Below are positions 33,274-42,043 of a DNA stretch of 64,000 nt, in pieces. How positions within the stretch are numbered: the stretch's first letter is position 1; the number at the start of each line of letters is the position of its first letter. The position numbers and the translations under genes were made by a program. The DNA lies in the NCBI RefSeq assembly GCF_030263935.1, contig NZ_CP127162.1, positions 1,683,501 through 1,747,500 of the forward strand, written 5' to 3'. Source of the DNA: Paenibacillus polygoni (GTDB taxonomy: Bacteria; Bacillota; Bacilli; Paenibacillales; Paenibacillaceae). The notes under the pieces are model-generated. The model was not told the DNA's origin. It saw nothing but the letters and a program-made list of their open reading frames with translations, and did not search any database.

Positions 33274-34086
33274 ATGGACGGAAGAGACTGGGGGACATTT
33301 TTGCTTCCTTACGAACAGACCGTAGAGGAACTTAAGGTTAAGTTTAAAACAATGCGGGCGGAACTTAAAAAACGTGAAGAGTATGCACCTATCGAATTCG
33401 TAACCGGTCGCGTCAAGAAAATTTCAAGTATCTTGGATAAAGCCAAACGGCTTTCCGTGCCCATGAATGAAATTGAAACGGGGATCGAGGATATCGCAGG
33501 TATTCGGATCATGTGTCAATTTGTAGAGGATATCCGCAGAGTGGCCGAGTACATTCGGGAACGAAAAGACTTAAAAGTTCTTTATGAGAAGGACTACATT
33601 ACCAATTTCAAGGAAAGCGGTTATCGTAGTTTCCATATGATTGTTGAATACCCTGTCCAGACAGCGCTTGGTCAAAAGCATGTACTTGCTGAGATCCAGA
33701 TTCGAACCCTGGCGATGAATTTTTGGGCAACCATTGAGCATTCCTTGAACTACAAATTCAGAGACAACCTGCCTGACATGGTCAGAGAACGACTGAAGAA
33801 AACGTCTGAAGCCGCCTTTATCCTGGACAATGAGATGTCTGCAATACGGCTTGAGATTTTGGAAGCTCAAAAGACGTTTGAAGATGAGTCCAGTATCATT
33901 TCCAAGACACTTGCCATCATTCATCAGTTATACTTCTATCACCTTGTGGATGAGGCAATTGATGCCCAAGAGAAATTTAATACGTACTGGCAGGCACACG
34001 ATATCGAGGCGATTAAGCATTTATCCGGAGAAGTTAAGGAGCTGCTTAATAACGCAAGAAAAAGCAGTGAAACTGATGAGTTCTAA
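33274..34086 (+). CDS. relQ: small alarmone synthetase RelQ/SasB (YjbM type)
   Basis: The N-terminal 205 residues are a RelA/SpoT synthetase domain without a hydrolase: GIEDIAGIRIMCQFVEDI, ESGYRSFHMIVEYP and EIQIRTLAMNFWATIEHSL, close to B. subtilis YjbM. It makes pppGpp/ppGpp as a tetramer. The protein has 270 residues, about 60 more than YjbM (211), with a helical C-terminal addition. ATG follows GACAGGAGG. The last 11 bp overlap the DUF309 gene, implying coupled translation. Confidence 0.9.
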   Translation: MDGRDWGTFLLPYEQTVEELKVKFKTMRAELKKREEYAPIEFVTGRVKKISSILDKAKRLSVPMNEIETGIEDIAGIRIMCQFVEDIRRVAEYIRERKDLKVLYEKDYITNFKESGYRSFHMIVEYPVQTALGQKHVLAEIQIRTLAMNFWATIEHSLNYKFRDNLPDMVRERLKKTSEAAFILDNEMSAIRLEILEAQKTFEDESSIISKTLAIIHQLYFYHLVDEAIDAQEKFNTYWQAHDIEAIKHLSGEVKELLNNARKSSETDEF

Positions 34087-34567
34087 ATACGATCCGCTTT
34101 ATGTCGATTACCTGGTCTATTTTAACCGGGATCAGGACTATTTCGAGTGTCATGAAGTACTTGAGGAATTGTGGCTTGCTGAGGATCGTGAGCCTGTATA
34201 TAAAGGATTATTGCAAGTCGCTGTAGGGATGTATCATTATCGGAATCAGAATCTGCGCGGTGCACAGTTAATGCTTACCAGCGCGATTCAGATTCTTGAA
34301 CCGTATCCCGAGCAGTTCCTGGGTATAGAACTTGGACTCCTTCTCTCATCTTGCCGTAATGCCCTTGAGAAACTGCAGCATTCGGACCAGATTCCAGTAC
34401 CTTATCAGGATTATACAATCGTGATAGGGGATGATGAACTCGAAGAAGCGGTATACCAGAGATCGAAGGAATTAAAACCGAGTATACCTCAGCGGAGAAG
34501 CCCGACACGGGGGAAAGTGTACGAGGAACGAATGAAAGCAATGGGTAAAAACGGATTCACATCCTAA
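34076..34567 (+). CDS. DUF309 domain protein
   Basis: This 163-residue helical protein has the DUF309 core: FNRDQDYFECHEVLEELW followed by YKGLLQVAVGMYHYRNQN. The conserved His-Glu and Trp suggest a metal or ligand pocket, but no activity is established. ATG 34076 lies within relQ (stop at 34084-34086). A GTG 9 bp further upstream is also in frame. A long terminator follows the stop. The coupling to an alarmone synthetase is the main clue to its role. Confidence 0.8.
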   Translation: MSSKYDPLYVDYLVYFNRDQDYFECHEVLEELWLAEDREPVYKGLLQVAVGMYHYRNQNLRGAQLMLTSAIQILEPYPEQFLGIELGLLLSSCRNALEKLQHSDQIPVPYQDYTIVIGDDELEEAVYQRSKELKPSIPQRRSPTRGKVYEERMKAMGKNGFTS

Positions 34568-34626
34568 TCATATAAACCCCCGACTCTTCACTGACAAAGT
34601 GAAAGAAATCGGGGGTTTATATGATT
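34566..34626. terminator. bidirectional terminator with an 18-bp perfect stem
   Basis: AATCATATAAACCCCCGA (34566-34583) is exactly complementary to the segment 34609-34626, with an inner TTCACT/AGTGAA stem. It separates relQ-DUF309 from the convergent redox pair. Confidence 0.85.
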
Positions 34627-34649
34627 ATATATTTAGCTTTTTGGCAGGA

Positions 34650-35138
34650 TTAACCGGGATGTACTTCGCTAGAAGAAGGAGCACCTTCGGGAGCATATTT
34701 ATCATCAATAAAGGTCTGGATTTCCTCTATCGATTTCCCTGCTGCACTGAGTTCTACGGTATCTCGCAGTTCTTCTAGACAAATACCGCACTGGGCTCCG
34801 TGATCGGTCCAAGTCACTTCACCGTTCTCTTCAGAGGCGATAAAGCAGCGGTAAAGGGAATCATGAGCTGATTCATAATCCATACATCCACAGTAACAGT
34901 TGAGCATTTTCAGCTTCTCTTTAACTTGTCCAACAAGAGCATAGGTCGCTTGTGTGTTATCTGTATATTTTGTGAGGAATTCAGGCATTTCAGTGAGAGA
35001 GGCACTTGCCTCATACTGTTCGCTTTCTTTGCCATGCATGGTGTGGTCGTGTCCTGCTTCTTTTTGCCCACAGGCACTTAGTGCAAGGCTGCCGAAGATG
35101 AGACCGGCGAAGAGGGTTCCATACCATTTGGTTTTCAA
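34650..35138 (-). CDS. lipoprotein with a (P/N)CYCGC motif
   Basis: The 162 residues begin with a lipoprotein signal peptide (LALSAC, lipid-modified Cys23), then a His-rich spot (GHDHTMH, 29-35) and the PCYCGC-family core, here NCYCGCM with Cys81, Cys83 and Cys85, followed by Cys98 and a C-G-I-C pair (117-120). Asn replaces the usual Pro. It should sit on the outer face of the membrane and may bind metal or exchange disulfides; this is not proven. TTG starts behind AAAGGAGAGG and overlaps the TGA of the upstream thioredoxin gene. Confidence 0.8.
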   Translation of the reverse strand: MKTKWYGTLFAGLIFGSLALSACGQKEAGHDHTMHGKESEQYEASASLTEMPEFLTKYTDNTQATYALVGQVKEKLKMLNCYCGCMDYESAHDSLYRCFIASEENGEVTWTDHGAQCGICLEELRDTVELSAAGKSIEEIQTFIDDKYAPEGAPSSSEVHPG

Positions 35139-35704
35139 TTTGCAGCCTCTCCTTTATATTTCGTAAAGAAAGTTCTGATATCTTCTTCCGTATAACCGGT
35201 ATTCGTGCCTTCTTCTTGAATACCGCCAACAAGACGCTCTTTCTCTACACCTTTCTCAAAATAAACAAGGGTTGGTGTGAATTCAATATTGTATTCTCTC
35301 CAGCCGCTGTCAAACTCCCTTAGATTAAACTGGGGAAGATCGATACCTAAGTCGTCGGCAATCGGCATGAGTTTCGGAGTCGTTGCACGGCAGTGAGGAC
35401 AATCAGAAGCAAAGAAATATACGAAAAAGTCCTCTTTGTTATCAATTTTCCCTTTGAGTTCTTCCGGGAGGATGATATTCTGATAATTTGGGTCATCTAA
35501 TATTTCAATTGTTGAGGCACTCAGCTTCGACTGAGGAAGCCCGTATACTTCGTTAATATCTTTGTTATTGATCATATTCATGGTGATAAGTGCGCCGATC
35601 AGTATGACAAATGCAGCAATAAAGGCAATAATAGCAGTGTTCGATTTTTTGTTTTTCTTACCGGTATAGCCTGTCTTCGTTTTGGTTTGTGTTTTAGAAC
35701 TCAT
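35135..35704 (-). CDS. membrane-anchored thioredoxin-fold protein (CPHC)
   Basis: The 189 residues have a lysine-rich cytosolic head, one membrane helix (24-43) and an extracytoplasmic thioredoxin domain with Cys102-Pro-His-Cys105 in YFFASDCPHCRATTP. The CPHC dipeptide is the DsbA kind, favouring oxidation or isomerisation. Cis-Pro is in FTPTLVYFEKG. Its stop overlaps the start of the CYCGC lipoprotein (ATTGA), so the two make a translationally coupled redox pair. Confidence 0.85.
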   Translation of the reverse strand: MSSKTQTKTKTGYTGKKNKKSNTAIIAFIAAFVILIGALITMNMINNKDINEVYGLPQSKLSASTIEILDDPNYQNIILPEELKGKIDNKEDFFVYFFASDCPHCRATTPKLMPIADDLGIDLPQFNLREFDSGWREYNIEFTPTLVYFEKGVEKERLVGGIQEEGTNTGYTEEDIRTFFTKYKGEAAN

Positions 35705-35989
35705 TGTTCATCCCCCGTCAATATGATAAATTATGGAACTGGTTTAATGCCCTTCATTATACAACATTACGCATTGTAGTGGAACAGGAATACGGGGATG
35801 GATTTATTAAATAAGATACAGACTGCGACAGATATTCTAATAACAGAACAGCATAATCGTATTCTTATAGCGTTACAACTGCCTTTACGCTCTATAGAAC
35901 GTATGTAATCTTTGTATTTTACGTAATATGAACAATTTGTGAAGTCTTATTTGAAAATAAGATCCGGTAGGATGGAGGTGGACTTTAGT

Positions 35990-36766
35990 ATGAGTCAGCA
36001 AATGAATCAAAAGAAAACGGTGAAAAAGTTGCGCATTGATAAAATTTTAAGTCATATGGGATATGGCACTCGTTCGGAAATTAAGAAAGCAGTAAAGAAT
36101 GGGTATGTTACGGTGAACGGGAAGCGGATCAAGGACAGCGGGATGCAAGTGGATCCATATAAAGATCTGATAGAAATTGACGGTGAAACGGTGAAGTATA
36201 GAGAGTTCATTTATCTGATGCTTCATAAGCCGCCAGGGGTAATATCAGCTACAGAGGATGTAAGGGAAAAGACGGTAATTGATCTTCTTGATCCGGAATA
36301 CGCATTGTTCCAGCCATTTCCGGTCGGACGTTTAGATAAGGATACTGAAGGGCTGCTGATTCTCACGAATGATGGACAACTCTCACATAACTTACTATCT
36401 CCGAAGAAGCATGTACCCAAAACATATGAAGCCGTTGTCTCAGGGGAGATGGGAGAGAAAGAAATTCATGCTTTTCAGCAGGGCGTAACCCTGGATGATG
36501 GATACACAACGAAACCGGCAGTTCTAGAGATTATCTCTGTCGATCCTAGTGAAGAGGGAACTACCTCTCGCGTGCTGGTTACGATTCATGAAGGGAAATT
36601 CCATCAAGTGAAACGGATGTTTGAAGCAGTTCAGTCGAAAGTCTTATATCTGAAGCGCATCTCGATGGGAGCTTTGCAGTTAGATCCACTGCTTCCGATT
36701 GGATCTTTTCGTGAGCTAACGGAGGAAGAACTGAATATTCTCACCGAGACAGAAATTACAAAATAA
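35990..36766 (+). CDS. RsuA/RluB-family pseudouridine synthase
   Basis: The 258-residue enzyme has an N-terminal S4 RNA-binding domain (LRIDKILSHMGYGTRSEIKK) and the catalytic GRLDKDTEGLLILTNDG motif with the nucleophilic Asp. The LHKPPGVISAT block is typical of the 16S-modifying RsuA branch. An open frame runs 17 codons further upstream, but ATG 35990 is the one behind GGAGGTG. It modifies a uridine in ribosomal RNA; which one is not evident. The Cof-type HAD gene follows 24 bp later. Confidence 0.88.
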   Translation: MSQQMNQKKTVKKLRIDKILSHMGYGTRSEIKKAVKNGYVTVNGKRIKDSGMQVDPYKDLIEIDGETVKYREFIYLMLHKPPGVISATEDVREKTVIDLLDPEYALFQPFPVGRLDKDTEGLLILTNDGQLSHNLLSPKKHVPKTYEAVVSGEMGEKEIHAFQQGVTLDDGYTTKPAVLEIISVDPSEEGTTSRVLVTIHEGKFHQVKRMFEAVQSKVLYLKRISMGALQLDPLLPIGSFRELTEEELNILTETEITK

Positions 36767-36790
36767 TAAAGAAATAAGGATGGTTAGCAT

Positions 36791-37597
36791 ATGAATTATA
36801 AACTGATTGCACTAGACGTAGATGGAACTCTCCTCCATGATAATCATGAATTATCGGAAGAGAATAAAGATAGTATCAAGGCAGCGGTGAGTCTCGGGGC
36901 TGAGCTGGTGCTTTGCACCGGCAGAGGACCGGTAAGTACGATGCCTATTATGGAAAAAATGGGACTCAGCGGTTATGTGATCACACATAACGGAGCCGTT
37001 ACCGTTGACTTAAAAACGCAGAAAGTAATCGACCAGTTCCCAATGGATGCAGAGGGTCTGCAGCCTTATGTAGATTATTGCCGGGAGCATGGGATTCATT
37101 TTGATGTGAATACGGCGTTTGGTTTGTATATTGATAAAGCAGATCAAATGACCCCGAAAATGCGCAGTATGTATGATGAAGTTTTTCTTGAACCTATGAA
37201 CTTGCCGCACTGGTCAGAATTAAAAGAACCGGTTGTGAAATTCTCGGCTTTTGGCGATCTAGAAACGATGAATGAGCTTGAAAAAGAGTGGAACACTTGG
37301 AACAGCCCGTTTTATATGGTCCGCAGCGGCGATTTCTTCCTGGATCTTATGCATAAGGATGCTTCTAAAGGAGAGGCACTGAGACGTCTCGCAGCGAGCA
37401 AGGGAATTGCTCGGGAGAACGTTCTGGCTATGGGAAACTACTATAATGATATTACGATGCTAACATTTGCAGGTAAGGGTATTGCGATGGATAATTCCCC
37501 TGTTGATGTAAAGGCAGCAGCTGACGAAGTTACCCTGTCTAATAATGAAGATGGAGTTCATCATGCCCTCGAAAAATTTGTAGTCGGTGTTAAGTAA
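36791..37597 (+). CDS. Cof-type HAD-IIB hydrolase
   Basis: The 268-residue phosphatase has motif I DVDGTLL, motif II CTGRG, and a IIB cap. Motif III is HKDASKGEAL. Motif IV reads GNYYND, with Asn where the first Asp of GDNxND usually stands, so metal binding may be altered. Such enzymes dephosphorylate sugar phosphates, FMN or other small metabolites. The start follows AAGGATGG, 24 bp after the pseudouridine synthase, suggesting an operon. Confidence 0.88.
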   Translation: MNYKLIALDVDGTLLHDNHELSEENKDSIKAAVSLGAELVLCTGRGPVSTMPIMEKMGLSGYVITHNGAVTVDLKTQKVIDQFPMDAEGLQPYVDYCREHGIHFDVNTAFGLYIDKADQMTPKMRSMYDEVFLEPMNLPHWSELKEPVVKFSAFGDLETMNELEKEWNTWNSPFYMVRSGDFFLDLMHKDASKGEALRRLAASKGIARENVLAMGNYYNDITMLTFAGKGIAMDNSPVDVKAAADEVTLSNNEDGVHHALEKFVVGVK

Positions 37598-37682
37598 TAT
37601 TCTTCCTTGTCCCAGGGTACTACTATGGATATCAAATACTCTTCAACCAAGAGTGAAATGGTCTACAGGAGGTTAACATAAG

Positions 37683-38726
37683 ATGAGCTATCATATTCGG
37701 CTGCGGCCCGATTTGCGAACAGCAAATGGAGAAGTTCAAGATATTTTAATTGAAGACAGGTATGCCGGCACGCTTATTCTTGTCTTCCGGGAAGGCCATC
37801 GGCTTGCAGGTAGTGTTCAGCTGGATGCCAAAAGCGTCCCCTTGAAGGCCAAAGAAGAGATTGTTACTTATATCGAGCAATATTTACTGCAATACCGTGA
37901 TGCGGTAGATGCCGAACATATTGATATTTTGTTAACCTGGGGCGAGGTGGAAAGCGTCCTTGAAGATGAGGAAGGTTACGAGGAAGATACACCGCCGCCT
38001 GCATCAGAGTCTATTATTCCTGAGCCATCGCCTCTTTTCCTATATGAAGATGAGAGCGGTGAAATGCAGATTGAGCTGATCTCTGCCGGACGATTCGTGT
38101 CTTCCTTTGAACTGCAAAATGGGAAGGGAGAGACGATAGCCCATGCGGTTCTAAAGCAGTATGGTACAGACATCCAGGGAAAAGTAGACTGGCTGAAGGA
38201 ACCGCTGGAGGAGGAACTTGAATCCGCGGAAGAACTTTTAGTTGCTGAAGTGGATGATGGGGAGATTGATACCATTACCATTGAGATGAAATATAAAGAT
38301 ACAATGATTACCATCCTTGAACTCGTTAGACAAGATCACGCCCCTTCATCAGATGAGGCAGAGGGTCCCGATTGGGATGAGGATGGAGTAGAACTGCAGT
38401 CTATCTTAGATCAGGATGAAGAGGAAGTGGAAGAATCCTGCTACGTGAGAATGATTCGTCACGATCAGGAGATTGTATCTTACGATCTGTTTCTTCAGGA
38501 GCACGGGGGATTACCTGTCGCTTCTGCTACCGTAGATATAAGTGAAGCAGTAGTCTCGGGATATATGGATTTCTATATAGAACCTTCGGAGGAACAGCGG
38601 CACGACCTTGTCTTGGTCCTTTCCAAAGAAATTGAAAAAGAGGTCGATATAAAACAGCTGCACATTACCATGTTATATCGAAATGTTGTTATTGATGAAA
38701 TGCTGCTGACTTCGGATGAAGATTAA
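37683..38726 (+). CDS. acidic protein with three diverged repeats, function unknown
   Basis: The 347 residues fall into three similar blocks of roughly 85-95 residues (about 15-95, 115-215 and 250-343), each with the order beta-rich strand, 'V/I-A-x-A/S-V', a helix of acidic residues, then a strand such as DILLTW, TITIEMKYKDTMI or HITMLYRNVVI. Acidic Glu/Asp/Pro linkers separate them. There is no signal peptide, membrane helix or Cys pair. ATG follows ACAGGAGG. I do not recognise a family; an adapter or scaffold is a guess. Confidence 0.7.
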   Translation: MSYHIRLRPDLRTANGEVQDILIEDRYAGTLILVFREGHRLAGSVQLDAKSVPLKAKEEIVTYIEQYLLQYRDAVDAEHIDILLTWGEVESVLEDEEGYEEDTPPPASESIIPEPSPLFLYEDESGEMQIELISAGRFVSSFELQNGKGETIAHAVLKQYGTDIQGKVDWLKEPLEEELESAEELLVAEVDDGEIDTITIEMKYKDTMITILELVRQDHAPSSDEAEGPDWDEDGVELQSILDQDEEEVEESCYVRMIRHDQEIVSYDLFLQEHGGLPVASATVDISEAVVSGYMDFYIEPSEEQRHDLVLVLSKEIEKEVDIKQLHITMLYRNVVIDEMLLTSDED

Positions 38727-38747
38727 AAATAAATAAAGCTATAAGTT

Positions 38748-38776
38748 AAAAGGCATCCTTGTCGGGATGCCTTTTT
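38748..38776 (+). terminator. intrinsic terminator
   Basis: AAAAGGCATCC (38748-38758) pairs with GGATGCCTTTT (38765-38775), closing the unit from the pseudouridine synthase to the three-repeat protein. Confidence 0.85.
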
Positions 38777-38934
38777 CTTATGTATTTACAAGGAAACAGA
38801 CACTTAGCTGTCCTCTGTGATGTCCTCTGCTTTTATGAAAAGAATGGGTACCTTCTTTACTAATTTACATAAGCTAAGATATCATGATGAAAGAATTACT
38901 TGATAAGATGACTACGAGAAAGGGGCTCTAATAC

Positions 38935-40065
38935 ATGCGATTGCTCCAAGCGTTATTTTTCCCTCCTGAACAGCCGGGCGGGGTATCCTCCATGATTCCT
39001 TATATGCAAGAACGTTTTAGCAGCCCAAGATGGGAGATGGAATTGTTCTCCTTGCCAAAACGGATTCGGAATAAAGGCAGTGAGGAAGTTGTATTTGATA
39101 CGTTTGATTGGACTCTTTATCAGGACAGTCCTGTGGTCACCAAATACATTCAAACATACCGTGATTACTTATGGTGGGTGAAGCTCCGGCTACATAAAAC
39201 TTATGATCTTATTCATGCACATCATCCCATTGCCGGACTTGCCATGAAAGAAGCATATCCTGAGGTTTCTCTTATTCAAACCATTCACTCAAGTTACGAG
39301 AGAGAACTCATACTCAACGGAAGAATCAAAGAGGGGGGATTGGAACATCAGTTCCTGACTTCGCTCTATAAAGAATTAGAAGCTAAAGCAGATTGTCTCC
39401 TTACGGTTTCTGAATCATTTAAAGACTATTTGAGACCTTATATACAGCATCCTGAGAAGATTGATATTATTCCTAATGGATTTGATGAGAAGCGTTTTAA
39501 GCCTGTCCCTCATGAAAATGAAGTGCCTCAGCTTGTCACTGTATGCCGCCTTGTCCCAGCAAAAGGGATTGATACGCTGCTGAGGGCTTGTTATGAGCTC
39601 AAAAAGAAAGGGCATGACTATGTCCTTCATATTATTGGGGATGGTCCGATCCGTTCCGAGCTTGAGAAGTTGGCACAGGAGCTTGGCATATATAACGAAA
39701 CGATATTTTATGGGTACACGCTTCATCCCGAGGAGTTTATGCCGTTCTTTGATATCTTTGTTCTTCCCTCGAGAGCAGAAGCATTCGGTTCGGTATTTGC
39801 AGAAGCAGCACTAAGCTCACTTGCACTAGTTGGGACGGATATCGGAGGGATTGCAGAACAAATCGAAGATGGAGTAAATGGACTGCTTGTTCCCGAGAAC
39901 AACCCTGTTGCGCTTGCTGATGCACTGGAAAAAGTCATTCTTGATCCAGCGTACCGATATGAACTGGCCCGTACGGCAAGTGAGAAAGCAAAATCAGAAT
40001 ACTCGCTCAGCCGTTCTGTTAATTTGCTCAAGAAGCTGTATTTACAGTATGAAGTATGCAGTTAA
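38935..40065 (+). CDS. glycosyltransferase family 4 protein
   Basis: The 376-residue GT-B enzyme has FFPPEQPGGVSSM at the N-terminus, a middle IPNGFDEKRF linker and the retaining GT4 signature EAFGSVFAEAALSSLALVGT (Glu-x7-Glu). The GDGPIRSELEKLAQELG block binds the nucleotide sugar. No signal or membrane anchor. The acceptor, perhaps a teichoic acid or exopolysaccharide, is not given by the context, since the gene stands alone and is convergent with ykvI. ATG follows AAAGGGG. Confidence 0.88.
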   Translation: MRLLQALFFPPEQPGGVSSMIPYMQERFSSPRWEMELFSLPKRIRNKGSEEVVFDTFDWTLYQDSPVVTKYIQTYRDYLWWVKLRLHKTYDLIHAHHPIAGLAMKEAYPEVSLIQTIHSSYERELILNGRIKEGGLEHQFLTSLYKELEAKADCLLTVSESFKDYLRPYIQHPEKIDIIPNGFDEKRFKPVPHENEVPQLVTVCRLVPAKGIDTLLRACYELKKKGHDYVLHIIGDGPIRSELEKLAQELGIYNETIFYGYTLHPEEFMPFFDIFVLPSRAEAFGSVFAEAALSSLALVGTDIGGIAEQIEDGVNGLLVPENNPVALADALEKVILDPAYRYELARTASEKAKSEYSLSRSVNLLKKLYLQYEVCS

Positions 40066-40074
40066 GAAGAAGAG

Positions 40075-41124
40075 TTACGATTTACTGCGAAAGGAACCGA
40101 GCGGGCTTTTGATTAGATGAAAAACCCAGACGATCGCAAGCAGCCCGTAAACGGGATATAAGATGGATAGTAAGGAACTGAATCCAAACTGGCTTACTAA
40201 ATAACAAGTTGTCATGATGAACAAGGTAAGAAGTTTTGGCGACACTTGGATATGCTGACGCACTTGCAGTGTAATTCCATAAATATCGGCAACAAACGTA
40301 CTGAAAATTTCCATGAAGATAAGAATAACATAGATGATCTGTATGGCGGCTCCCAAAGCGAAGGCAATACTCCCCATTGGAATCTCGAATTGCCGAATTC
40401 CTGGCATATAGGCGGAGATCGCGAAGTGGGCCGTCATTAGCATGCAGCCAATCCCAATTCCTCCAATGATTCCTCCATACTTAATAACATTCCTGTCTTT
40501 TAGCTGACTGCCAAGAGGGACAAGTATAGCTTGAGCCATAGCTAGGTTGAAGGACGTATACAACAGCGGAGACAGCCAAGTAGCAAACATGCTGCGGTCG
40601 TAATCCAGACGGATGAAATTAAAAGCTGATGGATGATGAATTGTATTGATGAGAATCATGAGCGATAACAGAAGCATAAAAGGTACAATGACACTGTTCA
40701 ATTGCAAAATCGCTTTTATTCCTCTTCCAAGCAGTATATAAGTACCGATGAGAGTGATGAGAAGACCGGTTTGATAAGATAGATGAAGATTTTCTACGAA
40801 GACAGAACCTGCACCTGCCAGAATTACACTATTGACCCCAATCAGAACAAATAAAGTGAAAAAACTGATCCATTTCCCTGCTTTTTTGCCAAAAAGCTCC
40901 GCGTTTAAGTCCTCATATGAATTCGCTCCGGTATCATGTGCGATCAACATCATTTTCGTACCCAGCCATACAAATAGCAGGCTCGACAAGACAATGGTGA
41001 GACTGGCCCATTTTCCATACTCGGTAAAAAACTGTAAGATTTCTTGGCCTGTGGCAAAGCCAGCTCCGACAATTGTGCCAATATAAGTGAATGCAACCTG
41101 TAAGACCTTGAAACCCTGTCTCAT
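40075..41124 (-). CDS. ykvI: YkvI family membrane protein
   Basis: The 349 residues contain about ten membrane helices and open with VAFTYIGTIVGAGFATGQEI, characteristic of the YkvI/amino-acid-transporter-like family related to LeuT-fold carriers. Substrate unknown. The frame is open 31 codons further upstream, but ATG 41124 follows CAAGGAGG. It is convergent with the glycosyltransferase, only 9 bp away, and divergent from xpt. A TGTCCA-TC-TGGACA palindrome (41203-41216) lies in the divergent region. Confidence 0.8.
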   Translation of the reverse strand: MRQGFKVLQVAFTYIGTIVGAGFATGQEILQFFTEYGKWASLTIVLSSLLFVWLGTKMMLIAHDTGANSYEDLNAELFGKKAGKWISFFTLFVLIGVNSVILAGAGSVFVENLHLSYQTGLLITLIGTYILLGRGIKAILQLNSVIVPFMLLLSLMILINTIHHPSAFNFIRLDYDRSMFATWLSPLLYTSFNLAMAQAILVPLGSQLKDRNVIKYGGIIGGIGIGCMLMTAHFAISAYMPGIRQFEIPMGSIAFALGAAIQIIYVILIFMEIFSTFVADIYGITLQVRQHIQVSPKLLTLFIMTTCYLVSQFGFSSLLSILYPVYGLLAIVWVFHLIKSPLGSFRSKS

Positions 41125-41202
41125 GCGTATCCTCCTTGTCCGATCTGTGTAACAACCGCTTATAGTCGTCCAAAAAATAACTACTCGTACAAGGTATGCT
41201 CT

Positions 41203-41216
41203 TGTCCATCTGGACA
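41203..41216. promoter_or_regulatory. 14-bp palindrome between ykvI and xpt
   Basis: TGTCCA-TC-TGGACA is a perfect inverted repeat 79 bp upstream of ykvI and 133 bp upstream of xpt. It could be an operator; it does not resemble a purine riboswitch. Confidence 0.3.
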
Positions 41217-41349
41217 TGACAAAGAGTAAGATTAAGAAAGTGTAAGGTAGATATAGTTACAGGGAGTGGAAGAAATAAACTTTCATATTGAAAGCCACCC
41301 ATATTTTATGATACTTTTACGTCATAGGATGGGCTGGGAGGTCATAACA

Positions 41350-41919
41350 TTGGAAGTACTAAAACAAAAAATCAGAGAACAGGGCGTTGTTATTTCAGAT
41401 CAGGTTCTGAAGCTTGATGCATTACTGAATCACCAGATTGATCCTGCACTTACCATGCAGATGGGCCGGGAGTTTGCGGCAAAATTTAGTGAAGATGGAG
41501 TCACACGTATCGTTACCGTTGAATCATCAGGAATTCCGGTTGCTTTTGCTGCTGCTGTGGAAATGGGAGTGCCTCTTGTTTTTGCTCGAAGAAAGAAAAC
41601 ATTGCTGGCTGACCCGGATGCATATTGTGAGCGTGTACCTTCGTTTACGAAGGGGATTGTAACGGATATTATGGTTTCTCGCGAGTTTCTTGGTCCAGAA
41701 GATCGGGTTCTATTTATCGATGATATTATCGCAAATGGGGATGCAGCCAAGGGTGTCATTAAAATTATCGAGCGCTCTGGAGCAGAACTCGTCGGATTCG
41801 GAGTTGTAGTTGAGAAGTGTTTCCAATCGGGTGCGAGCACCCTTCGTGAACAAGGGATTAGAGTAGAATCACTTGCGAAGATCAAGTCGCTGTCTGATGG
41901 CGAAGTCCACTTTGCTTAA
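41350..41919 (+). CDS. xpt: xanthine phosphoribosyltransferase
   Basis: The 189-residue enzyme salvages xanthine to XMP. It shows the PRPP loop RVLFIDDIIANGDAAKG and the Xpt opening EVLKQKIREQGVVISDQVLKLDALLNHQIDP (cited here as residues 2-32). TTG 41350 lies 8 nt after GGGAGG; the upstream open frame of 28 codons has no ribosome site. In B. subtilis the gene is followed by pbuX and preceded by a guanine riboswitch; neither is seen here, so regulation differs. Confidence 0.93.
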   Translation: MEVLKQKIREQGVVISDQVLKLDALLNHQIDPALTMQMGREFAAKFSEDGVTRIVTVESSGIPVAFAAAVEMGVPLVFARRKKTLLADPDAYCERVPSFTKGIVTDIMVSREFLGPEDRVLFIDDIIANGDAAKGVIKIIERSGAELVGFGVVVEKCFQSGASTLREQGIRVESLAKIKSLSDGEVHFA

Positions 41920-42043
41920 TCTTAAGTAAACCTCATTTCTCTTTTTGATTTATATGATGATTGCCTAATTTTGCTTAAATGCCTTTGCATCGCGTTTCGT
42001 ATGGATTATAATATAAGTAGGTTAGGGAGAGGAGGCAACACCC

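Noticed and set aside
41125..41349. purine riboswitch upstream of xpt
   Set aside because: Expected from B. subtilis, but none of the conserved core (paired P1 with the TTTCTACC loop) is present.
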